Source: Massiliimalia sp050943535 (GTDB taxonomy: Bacteria; Bacillota; Clostridia; Oscillospirales; Ruminococcaceae). Taken from it: DNA of 64,000 nucleotides. Both the position numbers and the translations under genes were made by a program. A model generated the notes under the pieces. That model ran no database searches. It had not been told where the DNA came from and saw only the letters and a program-made list of their open reading frames with translations. Within the stretch, counting starts at the first letter, position 1. The number at the start of each line of letters is the position of its first letter. The DNA is taken from NCBI GenBank assembly GCA_050943535.1, contig JBMNPJ010000002.1, positions 186,001-250,000 of the forward strand. Direction: 5' to 3'. Positions 1 to 7,620 of the stretch are shown here, piece after piece.

Positions 1-6
1 ATACAG

Positions 7-360
7 ATGTTGATTTTACTGATTATGCTGGCAGGGGTTATCATTGGGATGAAATGGTTTCCCGAACGGTGGTCCCAATGGAATATTCGTCTCCAAATGG
101 GATGCACAGCCGTATTGATTTTTGCCATGGGAGTTCGGCTGGGAAGCCGGGAAAACTTTTTAAACGAGCTGTCTCATTTGGGGTTTGCCAGCCTTTTGTA
201 TGCGGTAATTCCCATTATTTGTTCTGTCATTTTGGTTTATGTTTTGACCAAGCGGTTTCTTAAACAGGCTCATCCTGAAAAAACTCAGGAGCAGGTAGAG
301 GATCAGTTGGCGCACCAGCTGGAAAAAGAATTTGCCCACCAGCAAAAAGGAGGTAGATAA
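7..360 (+). CDS. LysO-family lysine exporter, N-terminal half
   Basis: A 117-residue membrane protein with about three hydrophobic segments (near residues 1-15, 31-45 and 58-80) and a charged, glutamine/glutamate-rich tail. It matches the N-terminal part of LysO (DUF340), which exports lysine across the inner membrane. The C-terminal part is a separate gene starting 3 nt downstream. The ATG lies 6 nt from the window edge, so its ribosome binding site, and possibly a few earlier codons, are outside the window. The family assignment rests mainly on the partner gene; the split arrangement is known in this family. Confidence 0.7.
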   Translation: MLILLIMLAGVIIGMKWFPERWSQWNIRLQMGCTAVLIFAMGVRLGSRENFLNELSHLGFASLLYAVIPIICSVILVYVLTKRFLKQAHPEKTQEQVEDQLAHQLEKEFAHQQKGGR

Positions 361-362
361 CT

Positions 363-968
363 GTGGTTTGGATTGCAATTATTGCCTTAGTTTTAGGGGT
401 ACTGTGCGGATTGTGGGTGTTCCCGCCAGCGGCGGTGGATTTATTTTCCCTGTTAGCAGACGGCGCTTTGTACCTTCTCATGTTTTTAGTGGGGATCAGC
501 GTGGGAACCAACAAAAACGTACTGCGGAAAATGAAAGAATATAATCTGACTGTTTTGCTGATTCCTTTTGGGATTGTAGTCGGTTCCATAGTGGGAGGCG
601 GAATCTGCGCTTTAATTTTAAAGATGCCTTTGCGTGAAGGGACTGCCATTGCCAGCGGGCTGGGATGGTACAGCCTGTCCGGTGTTATGCTCAGCGGGAT
701 GGCAGGAGCCGAAGTAGGAGCCATTGCGTTTTTGGGCAATCTTCTGCGGGAAATTTTATCCTTTTTGATGATTCCGTTTATTGTTCGGCATTTTAACGCC
801 TATACTGCCATTGCGCCGGCAGGAGCTACTAGTGAAGATACCACACTGCCCATGATGGTAAAGTATACCAGCGAAGATGTGGTGATTTTGTCTGTACTCA
901 ACGGGGTAATCTGTTCTGCGTTGGTGCCGGTGCTGATTAACTTTTTCTATTCCCTTCCATCCATTTAA
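363..968 (+). CDS. lysO: LysO-family lysine exporter, C-terminal half
   Basis: A 201-residue polytopic membrane protein carrying the recognisable LysO core (GLGWYSLSG and GNLLREILSF motifs, around residues 95-135). LysO effluxes lysine and toxic analogues. Translation starts at GTG, with AAGGAGG at 347-353 lying inside the end of the upstream half and only 2 nt between its stop and this start, so the two halves are translationally coupled and presumably assemble into one transporter. The neighbouring homoserine dehydrogenase fits a role in aspartate-family amino-acid balance, but hom has its own promoter. Confidence 0.8.
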   Translation: MVWIAIIALVLGVLCGLWVFPPAAVDLFSLLADGALYLLMFLVGISVGTNKNVLRKMKEYNLTVLLIPFGIVVGSIVGGGICALILKMPLREGTAIASGLGWYSLSGVMLSGMAGAEVGAIAFLGNLLREILSFLMIPFIVRHFNAYTAIAPAGATSEDTTLPMMVKYTSEDVVILSVLNGVICSALVPVLINFFYSLPSI

Positions 969-980
969 AGGGGAAAAGCG

Positions 981-1008
981 TTGACATTTGTAAAAAAGGT
1001 GGTATGAT
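981..1008 (+). promoter_or_regulatory. Promoter of hom
   Basis: TTGACA (981-986) and TATGAT (1003-1008) are separated by 16 bp, a good sigma-A promoter. The predicted start near 1015 leaves a leader of about 25 nt, too short for a riboswitch, so any lysine or threonine control of hom is not through a leader RNA here. Confidence 0.75.
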
Positions 1009-1040
1009 GATACCAAAACAGGAAAGGTGGAGAAACAGTT

Positions 1041-2339
1041 ATGGAACAATTTCCAACCATTAAAATAGCCGTATTGGGGATGGGGACCGTTGGCGGAGGC
1101 GTGTGCAAGCTGTTGGAACAGCAGGCCAAAGAGATTCCGTTTAAAACCGGTTCTCAGATTGAAATAAAAAAAGTTTTGGTGCGGAATGTGACAAAATATG
1201 GGAAATATTCCGAACATTTTTCTATTACTGACCGCTGGGAAGAAATCCGGGACGATCCGGAAATTCAGATTGTGGTAGAAGTGATGGGCGGCATTGAGCC
1301 TGCCAAACAATATATTTTGGAAGCGCTGGAACATGGAAAACAGGTGGTTTCTGCCAACAAAGATTTGATTGCTGAACACGGACGGGAGCTGTTTGAAGCT
1401 GCGGAAAAAAATCACTGTGATTTTCTCTTTGAGGCATCTGTTGCAGGCGGAATTCCTATTATTCGGCCATTGAAACAGTGTCTGGCAGGAAATGACCTGA
1501 CTGAGGTCATCGGGATTGTCAACGGTACCACTAACTATATTCTCACCAAGATGAGCAAGCAGAACATGGAGTTTCAGCAGGCGTTGGAGCAGGCACAGAA
1601 GCTGGGGTATGCAGAAGCGGATCCTACCGCCGACATAGAAGGATACGACGCCGCCAGAAAAATTGCCATTATGGCATCTATTGCGTTCCATTCCCGGGTG
1701 GTATTTTCTGACGTATACACTCAGGGGATTACCTCCATTACACCAAAGGACATGAAATATGCCAAAGAGATGGGTTGTGTCATTAAGCTGCTGGCCATTG
1801 CCAAAAATACGCCAAGCGGTATTGAGGTGCGGGTACATCCTACCTTGATTCCTGAATCACATCCTTTGGCATCTGTCAATGACGTATTCAATGCAGTATT
1901 TGTTCACGGAGATGCAGCAGACGACACCATGTTTTATGGTCGGGGTGCCGGAGAGCTGCCTACTGCCAGCGCAGTGGTAGGAGATGTGATTGATGTAGCC
2001 AGAAATCTTTCTTACCAATGTACTGGCCGAATCAGCTGCAGCTGTTACAAAAATTTGCCGGTGAAACCCATGGAAGAATGTGTCTGCAAGTATTTTGTTC
2101 GGATGCAGGTGGATGACCGTTCTGGGGTACTGGCATCCATTGCGGGGATTTTTGGCAACAACCGGGTAAGCATTTCCCAGATTATCCAAAAATCAGAAGA
2201 GGATGGAATCGCAGAATTAGTAGTGATCAGCGACGAAGTACGGGAACGGCATTTTATGGATTCCTTGACCATTTTAAAAGGCATGTCCATTGTCAAGGAA
2301 GTTTCTTCTATTATTCGGGTATACGGAGGCAGCCGGTGA
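1041..2339 (+). CDS. hom: Homoserine dehydrogenase
   Basis: Reduces aspartate semialdehyde to homoserine with NAD(P)H, the branch point to threonine and methionine. The 432 residues show a Rossmann glycine motif G13-M-G-T-V-G18 and the homoserine dehydrogenase catalytic domain with the GTTNYILT and DIEGYDAARK segments. A C-terminal ACT domain (about 345-425) normally mediates threonine feedback inhibition. The length is usual for the ACT-containing form. AAAGGTGGAG precedes the ATG at normal spacing. The TGA stop (2337-2339) lies inside a small hairpin that starts the 2333-2605 repeat element. Confidence 0.95.
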   Translation: MEQFPTIKIAVLGMGTVGGGVCKLLEQQAKEIPFKTGSQIEIKKVLVRNVTKYGKYSEHFSITDRWEEIRDDPEIQIVVEVMGGIEPAKQYILEALEHGKQVVSANKDLIAEHGRELFEAAEKNHCDFLFEASVAGGIPIIRPLKQCLAGNDLTEVIGIVNGTTNYILTKMSKQNMEFQQALEQAQKLGYAEADPTADIEGYDAARKIAIMASIAFHSRVVFSDVYTQGITSITPKDMKYAKEMGCVIKLLAIAKNTPSGIEVRVHPTLIPESHPLASVNDVFNAVFVHGDAADDTMFYGRGAGELPTASAVVGDVIDVARNLSYQCTGRISCSCYKNLPVKPMEECVCKYFVRMQVDDRSGVLASIAGIFGNNRVSISQIIQKSEEDGIAELVVISDEVRERHFMDSLTILKGMSIVKEVSSIIRVYGGSR

Positions 2340-2605
2340 AACCGGACAGTGCCGCCGGACAATGTCCGGTGAAAACCGCCTACGGCGCATACTCTGTCAG
2401 TAGAGCGGAAATTATTAGATTTTACCACTCAGTCAACAAAATACGGGCGTAGCCTTTTCGGGTCCAGGGGTGTGAACCCCTGGCGGGTAGCACCCGCTGG
2501 CAATGACGCTCCGCTCGTACTCCGTCAGTTGAGAAAAATGGTTAATATTTCCAATTTACTAACAGAGTTCGCGCCGAAGGCGGTTGATACCGGATTCTAC
2601 CCGGT
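2333..2605. repeat. Dispersed hairpin-repeat cluster A
   Basis: Fills the whole gap between the convergent genes hom and spoIID. It holds short GC-rich hairpins: CCGGT-GAA-ACCGG (2333-2345), CCGGAC-AAT-GTCCGG (2355-2369), CGCC-TAC-GGCG (2377-2387), CCAGGGGT-GTGA-ACCCCTGG (2464-2483), GCGGGT-AGC-ACCCGC (2483-2497), CGCC-GAA-GGCG (2572-2582) and ACCGG-loop-CCGGT (2589-2605). Two imperfect palindromes of about 60 nt (2387-2448 and 2514-2575) lie between them, with arms resembling TACTCTGTCAGT. The first hairpin contains the hom stop codon and the last contains the spoIID stop codon. Related units occur at 46184-46535 and 48941-49060. Confidence 0.8.
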
Positions 2606-3646
2606 CAATATAGTTCCCGGATAATAATGCGCCAGAATCTGGTCATAAGTTTGTCCCTGTAATGCCAGATAGTTGGCGCCGTATTGGCTCATGCCAACTC
2701 CGTGTCCGTATCCTCGGGTGGTAAACTGAAATTCTTCGTTTTCATAGACTACGGTAAAATCGGCACTTCGCAGGGAAAAGATAGACCGGATGATCTGCCC
2801 ATTTGTGGGAACAGAACAAACTGTCATTTCATCTGCATATCCGCTTGGTGTGGTGCTTTGAATGGAAAACCATGCAGCAGGATCCTGAGAAAAATCAGGA
2901 TTTTCCAGAGAACTGCTTAACAGATTTTTGGTTTCCTCTAAAGAAAAGGAAACGGTCTGCTCATACCCTGGAGCTTGAAGGTCACCTTCACTGCTGACGG
3001 CAGTTAAATAGGGAAGATCGCTGCCCCATACATTGGAGGCATCTTCGGTGTTCCCACTGGAAATGGCGTGAAAAGCGGCGGCGATAGGCTGTTCTTCATA
3101 TGTCAGGGTTTGGGGAAATACCTGTTTCACACAGGAAGTGATCTTTTCCCAGTTTTCTTCCCAGGAATCGCCATATCGTTTTTGAAATTCTTTTTTGGAG
3201 GCAAATGCTTGGTTGTGAGCCGGATCAGTGGAAATTTGGGGGACAGCTTCCCCTTGCTGATCGTCAGTGAGTCCCATTTGATAACGGGCGTAAGTGTATG
3301 CCACCACAGCCTGTGCTTTGATGGTTTCTTCCTCAAAAGAGGCGGGGATTTCTGCGCATACGACTCCGATGACATAATCTAACATGGACATGGTTTCGGT
3401 TTGTCCAGTATCGTGGTGCAGAACGGTGATTTGTTCGGGCTGGGCGGTTTCTTCATTTTTTGGAGCAGACGAACTTTCTTCCTGTGCCGGGGAGGAAGAC
3501 TGAGATGATTCGGAAGAGGACAGTTCTTTTTCGGAGGTAAGTGACTGGCGCAAATCTATGGAATTCTCACTGCCCAGAATGGGAATCAGGGGGATTGCAA
3601 GAATTAAAATGGCACAACTTAAAAAAAACTGAAAGAATTTTTTCAT
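2597..3646 (-). CDS. spoIID: Stage II sporulation protein D-like protein
   Basis: A SpoIID-family peptidoglycan lytic transglycosylase, which in spore formers thins septal peptidoglycan during engulfment as part of the SpoIID-SpoIIM-SpoIIP machine. The 349 residues have an N-terminal membrane anchor (about 5-27), a Ser/Glu/Gln-rich linker to about residue 80, and the SpoIID domain with LDYVIGVVCAEIPASF, AQAVVAYTYA and a C-terminal GYGHGVGMSQYGA motif. I chose the ATG at 3646, which begins the signal-anchor and has AAGGA upstream; a TTG at 3700 lacks a ribosome binding site. The last codons and the TAG stop lie in repeat cluster A. Confidence 0.9.
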   Translation of the reverse strand: MKKFFQFFLSCAILILAIPLIPILGSENSIDLRQSLTSEKELSSSESSQSSSPAQEESSSAPKNEETAQPEQITVLHHDTGQTETMSMLDYVIGVVCAEIPASFEEETIKAQAVVAYTYARYQMGLTDDQQGEAVPQISTDPAHNQAFASKKEFQKRYGDSWEENWEKITSCVKQVFPQTLTYEEQPIAAAFHAISSGNTEDASNVWGSDLPYLTAVSSEGDLQAPGYEQTVSFSLEETKNLLSSSLENPDFSQDPAAWFSIQSTTPSGYADEMTVCSVPTNGQIIRSIFSLRSADFTVVYENEEFQFTTRGYGHGVGMSQYGANYLALQGQTYDQILAHYYPGTILTG

Positions 3647-3801
3647 GGCGTTTTTACATTCCTTTCTGCGGATTGCAGGATTTTTTTTAGAGTGTTTCAA
3701 TGCTTGAGGATAATTTTCATAAAAAAATGAAAATATCAGGTTTTGTCATGGATTTGAACTGGAACTTTGAATCATATTTCTTTCTAACTTGCAAAATGAG
3801 G

Positions 3802-3830
3802 TTGACTTTGTAACTTTACTATGGTAGAAT
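3802..3830 (+). promoter_or_regulatory. Promoter of citrate synthase
   Basis: TTGACT (3802-3807) and TAGAAT (3825-3830) are spaced by 17 bp, giving a predicted start near 3837 and a leader of about 80 nt. I saw no clear secondary structure in the leader. Confidence 0.65.
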
Positions 3831-3919
3831 CTATCTAAAACAAGAATTTAGGGATAAGCCTTGGATTTATTTTGGTTCCGGTGGAAAACAGCCGCTGGAA
3901 GAAAAGGGTGGTTATTGAG

Positions 3920-5290
3920 ATGGACAAAAGGGAAGTTGCAACCTCAATCAATATGGATGCTATTAAATTGTTATGTGGTGAATATCGAAAAAATAACCAC
4001 ATTGACCCGGATTTGTATGAGCGCTTTGATATTAAACGTGGTCTGAGAAATCAGGATGGTACCGGGGTTTTAGCAGGATTGACCAGAATCTGTAACGTAC
4101 ACGGATATCTGCTTAATGAAGGGGAAAAAGAACCTATTGATGGGGAACTGATTTACCGGGGAATTGATGTAAGAGAAATTGTGGAAAACTGTAACCGGGA
4201 ACAGCGTTTTGGATTTGAAGAAACCGTATATCTGCTGATTTTTGGTCAGCTCCCTACCCGGGCACAGCTGGAATATTTTCAAAAACTCATGTATGAACTG
4301 CGGGAACTGCCGGAATATTTCTTTGATGATATGATTTTAAAGGCACCGAGCAGCAATATTATGAATAAGTTGTCCCGGTCTGTGCTGGCTTTGTATTCTT
4401 ACGACGATCAGGCAGAAGATGACCGGCTGGAAGTAGAAATGCGCAAAGCTCTGCAGCTGATTGCCCGTCTGCCGAATATTATGGTAAAGGCTTATCAGGT
4501 AAAACACAGTCACTTTGACGGCGGTTCTATGATTCTGCATCCTCTGGTATACGGACAGAGCACCGCAGAAAGCATTTTGTCCCTGCTGCGGCCAAACCGG
4601 AAGTTCACAAAAGAAGAAGCTTTGCTTTTGGATACCTGCATGATTCTTCATGCAGAACACGGAGGCGGTAACAACTCCACTTTTGCCTGCCGCACACTGA
4701 CCTCTTCCGGTACTGATGCATATTCCGCTTATGCAGCAGCAATCGGTGCTTTGAAAGGTCCTCGTCACGGGGGCGCTAACATCAAGGTTGTCAACATGCT
4801 GGACTGCATTGAACAGAACGTGAAAAACTGGGAAGATGAACAGGAAGTAGCGGAATTTTTGGATAAAATCGTACGGAAAGAAGCCAATGACGGAAGCGGC
4901 CTTATTTATGGTATGGGACATGCAGTTTATACGAAGTCTGACCCGAGAGCGGTTTTACTGAAACAGCGTGCATCCAAACTGGCAGAAGGCACTGAATATG
5001 AACCTCAGTTTAAACTGCTGGAATTGGTGGAAAAACTGGCTCCGGAAGTACTCAGTCAGCGGACTCACGGCAAGAAAGTCATCTGTGCTAACGTGGACCT
5101 TTATTCCGGATTGGTTTATCGGATGCTGGGTATTCCGGAAGATTTGTTTACACCGTTGTTTGCTTGCTCCCGTATGGCAGGCTGGAGCGCTCACCGGATG
5201 GAAGAAATGCTCAACGGAAAACGGATTATTCGTCCGGCTTATAAAGCAGTATCTAAAACACAGAGTTATCTCCCTTTGGAAGATCGATAA
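3920..5290 (+). CDS. gltA: Citrate synthase
   Basis: Condenses acetyl-CoA with oxaloacetate; in anaerobic clostridia it feeds a partial TCA path to glutamate. The 456-residue protein carries the expected catalytic set: His247 in AEHGGGNNST, His334 in GMGHAVY and Asp393 in NVDLYSG. The ATG at 3920 is preceded by AAGGGTGG at 3903-3910; an earlier in-frame GTG would add 16 residues without a good site. The gene stands alone, with its own promoter and a strong terminator. A 2-methylcitrate synthase activity cannot be excluded from sequence. Confidence 0.92.
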   Translation: MDKREVATSINMDAIKLLCGEYRKNNHIDPDLYERFDIKRGLRNQDGTGVLAGLTRICNVHGYLLNEGEKEPIDGELIYRGIDVREIVENCNREQRFGFEETVYLLIFGQLPTRAQLEYFQKLMYELRELPEYFFDDMILKAPSSNIMNKLSRSVLALYSYDDQAEDDRLEVEMRKALQLIARLPNIMVKAYQVKHSHFDGGSMILHPLVYGQSTAESILSLLRPNRKFTKEEALLLDTCMILHAEHGGGNNSTFACRTLTSSGTDAYSAYAAAIGALKGPRHGGANIKVVNMLDCIEQNVKNWEDEQEVAEFLDKIVRKEANDGSGLIYGMGHAVYTKSDPRAVLLKQRASKLAEGTEYEPQFKLLELVEKLAPEVLSQRTHGKKVICANVDLYSGLVYRMLGIPEDLFTPLFACSRMAGWSAHRMEEMLNGKRIIRPAYKAVSKTQSYLPLEDR

Positions 5291-5302
5291 GCAAAATGAT
5301 TT

Positions 5303-5331
5303 GCGAGCCACCACTGGTGGCTCGCTTTTTG
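5303..5331 (+). terminator. Intrinsic terminator of citrate synthase
   Basis: A perfect 10-bp stem GCGAGCCACC/GGTGGCTCGC with loop ACT (5303-5325) is followed by TTTTTG and a second T run. Confidence 0.92.
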
Positions 5332-5429
5332 TTTTTTTATATTCCTTAAAATTATTTTTTAAGCCAATGAATCCGAAAAAAGTAGGGGTTAGTTTTCAAA
5401 AAATATCTATATAATTTTGTTCGGAAGTA

Positions 5430-5438
5430 TGGTATAAT
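5430..5438 (+). promoter_or_regulatory. Extended -10 promoter of the lipoprotein/two-component operon
   Basis: TGGTATAAT is an extended -10 element (TGn plus a perfect TATAAT). No good -35 lies 17 bp upstream. The predicted start near 5445 lies about 60 nt before the TTG start of the lipoprotein gene. Confidence 0.55.
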
Positions 5439-5503
5439 AACATAGATCATGGATTTTTTAAAATCGGGGTTAAAGAATCTCTCTACAGGTAGGGGGCGAA
5501 CCG

Positions 5504-6856
5504 TTGAAAAAAATAAAAATAATAGTTGCGGCAATGGCGTTTATGATGGCAGTCACTGGATGCGATTTTATTGATCCTTCTGTGGATACTTTGCTGAAAC
5601 CTCCTGCACTTTCTCGGGAACAGGAACAGATTGAAGCGGCGATGAAAGAAGATCCGGAAGTGAAGGAAAATATTACCCTGGTTTACCCTCGGACAGGAGA
5701 TTATCGTTCCGCTTATGTGATTGAGAATATTGATGGGGAATCCACCGAAGAAGCGCTGGTGTTTTATCGGGAGAATACATCTTCCGCAGGGGGAACCAGT
5801 GCTATTAAAATTAACGTTTTGGATCAGGTGGAAGACGCCAAAGGAAACCGCAAATGGGTTTCCAGACTGATTTCCAACGAAATTAATGCCAGCGGGATTG
5901 AAAAAGTATCCATTGTGGAAATGGAAGAGCAGTATTATATTATTATTGGGTTTGACTTGACCAATGGAGATGTCAATGGGAACACCAAAGAGTTGAAGGT
6001 ATTTTCCTATGAAGAAACAGCGGAGCAGGGTCTGCAGTTAGTCAATAAATTATCGGTTCCCTGCAATGGGTACGAAGTATACGATTTGGATAACGATGGC
6101 GTTCAGGAAATTACCGCTCTTTCCAGTAAGATGAACGGGGATATCAAGTCTATTTACGGACAGTTTTACGATTATCGAGAAGAAATGTTTGAAAAAGATC
6201 TGGTGGAGATCGCCATGAATTCTTCTGTAACAGAATATTCGGGCATTTATCCTGGATTTTTGGAAAATGGGCAGCCGGTTCTTTATCTGGATGGAGTTTA
6301 CGGCAAATTAGTAGGCACGGAAATTTTAACAGTAGAGCAGAACATTCTGTGCAGTTTAAGCCCATCAGGAGACCGTGGTCTTTGGGAATTAACCAGCCGT
6401 CCATCTGATTTTACTGTGATGGACTTAGATGATGATGGGGTATATGAAATTCCAAAATGGCTGAATGTTCAGCAAAACGACAGTCAGCTGGATTTAATCA
6501 GCTGGTCCCATTATGACGAAAATGGATTGACCCAGTATGTTACCACCTATACAGACTATGCATTGGGATACTGGTTTGCGGTTCCAGAAGGCTGGGAAAA
6601 TGTGGTGGATACCAAAAAAGATCTGGTTACCAACGAAACCTCTTTCTATGTGCCTAATCCGGACAATCCGGAAGGGGATCCTTTGGTCCTTTTGAAAATT
6701 AAGGCTCAGACCAGCCAGGAAATTCCCCTGGGTTATCAAGAACTGGATACCAGAGGAGAACTGGTATTTCTCTATCAGAAATACCCGCAAAATTTAAACA
6801 AAGTAAATTTAAAACTTAGTGATGAAGCGATTAAGAAACAGTTCCATCATTTATAA
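5504..6856 (+). CDS. Lipoprotein of unknown function, VCBS/FG-GAP-like repeats
   Basis: A 450-residue secreted lipoprotein. A short signal peptide ends in a lipobox with lipidated Cys near residue 20 (VTGC). Two acidic calcium-loop-like motifs, LDNDGVQE and LDDDGVYE, suggest a beta-propeller of the VCBS/FG-GAP kind; otherwise I do not recognise the family. The start is TTG with GTAGGGGG upstream. Its stop is 29 nt before the response regulator start, so it is the first gene of a lipoprotein-regulator-kinase operon and may be an extracytoplasmic sensor or modulator for that kinase. That role is inference. Confidence 0.85.
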   Translation: MKKIKIIVAAMAFMMAVTGCDFIDPSVDTLLKPPALSREQEQIEAAMKEDPEVKENITLVYPRTGDYRSAYVIENIDGESTEEALVFYRENTSSAGGTSAIKINVLDQVEDAKGNRKWVSRLISNEINASGIEKVSIVEMEEQYYIIIGFDLTNGDVNGNTKELKVFSYEETAEQGLQLVNKLSVPCNGYEVYDLDNDGVQEITALSSKMNGDIKSIYGQFYDYREEMFEKDLVEIAMNSSVTEYSGIYPGFLENGQPVLYLDGVYGKLVGTEILTVEQNILCSLSPSGDRGLWELTSRPSDFTVMDLDDDGVYEIPKWLNVQQNDSQLDLISWSHYDENGLTQYVTTYTDYALGYWFAVPEGWENVVDTKKDLVTNETSFYVPNPDNPEGDPLVLLKIKAQTSQEIPLGYQELDTRGELVFLYQKYPQNLNKVNLKLSDEAIKKQFHHL

Positions 6857-6885
6857 TGATCATAGGAATAAAGGAGTGGACGTTC

Positions 6886-7587
6886 ATGAAAAAGATTTTA
6901 GTATGTGAGGATGAAGACGTAATCCGGGATTTTGTGGTGATCAATTTGCAGCGTTCCGGTTATGTTGTAACAGATGTTTCCTGCGGCGAAGATGCTTTGC
7001 GGGTGTTTGATGAACAAAACGGCGATTTTGACATTGCTTTATTGGATATTATGATGCCGGGGATTGACGGATTTACCGTATGTAAAAAGCTGCGGGAAAA
7101 AAGCAGCAATTTGGGAATTATTATGCTCTCAGCCAAAACCCAGGAAATGGACAAGGTAGGCGGATTGATGCTGGGTGCGGATGACTATGTGACCAAACCG
7201 TTCAGCCCTTCTGAACTGGTGGCACGGGTAGATGCAATTTACCGCCGGGTAACGTTGAGCAATGTAAAAGACAAAGAAATTGTGCCGATTAAATCTGGAC
7301 CTTTTGTTTTGTCTCCTAAGAGCCGGACGCTGACCAAAAACAGCGTTCTGGTGGATTTAACTCAGGTAGAGTATCAGATTATGGATTTGTTTTTGCACAA
7401 TAAAAATGTGGCATTGGAACGAAGCAAAATCCTGGAAGAAATCTGGGGAGATAATTACTACGGAGATATTAAGATTGTGGATGTTAATATTCGTCGTCTG
7501 CGGATGAAGGTAGAAGATGAACCATCTAATCCTCAATATATCCAGACCATTTGGGGTTATGGATACAAATGGCAGGAAAACGAGTAA
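6886..7587 (+). CDS. OmpR/PhoB-family response regulator
   Basis: A 233-residue DNA-binding response regulator. The receiver domain (1-120) has the acidic pocket E9/D10/D11, phospho-acceptor Asp54 in LLDIMMPG and the conserved Lys in VTKPFSP. The winged-helix output domain (about 135-230) ends in TIWGYGYKW. The ATG at 6886 has AAGGAG at 6871-6876; an earlier ATG at 6856 overlaps the upstream stop and is less likely. It is co-transcribed with the histidine kinase 33 nt downstream, its probable cognate sensor. Target genes cannot be read from this window. Confidence 0.93.
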   Translation: MKKILVCEDEDVIRDFVVINLQRSGYVVTDVSCGEDALRVFDEQNGDFDIALLDIMMPGIDGFTVCKKLREKSSNLGIIMLSAKTQEMDKVGGLMLGADDYVTKPFSPSELVARVDAIYRRVTLSNVKDKEIVPIKSGPFVLSPKSRTLTKNSVLVDLTQVEYQIMDLFLHNKNVALERSKILEEIWGDNYYGDIKIVDVNIRRLRMKVEDEPSNPQYIQTIWGYGYKWQENE

Positions 7588-7620
7588 TTACAGTCAGTCA
7601 GAAGAAAGGAAGGTTTGCCC

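Noticed and set aside
2333..2605. The hairpin cluster as a CRISPR array or an insertion sequence
   Set aside because: No constant repeat with unique spacers and no transposase frame; units are degenerate palindromes.
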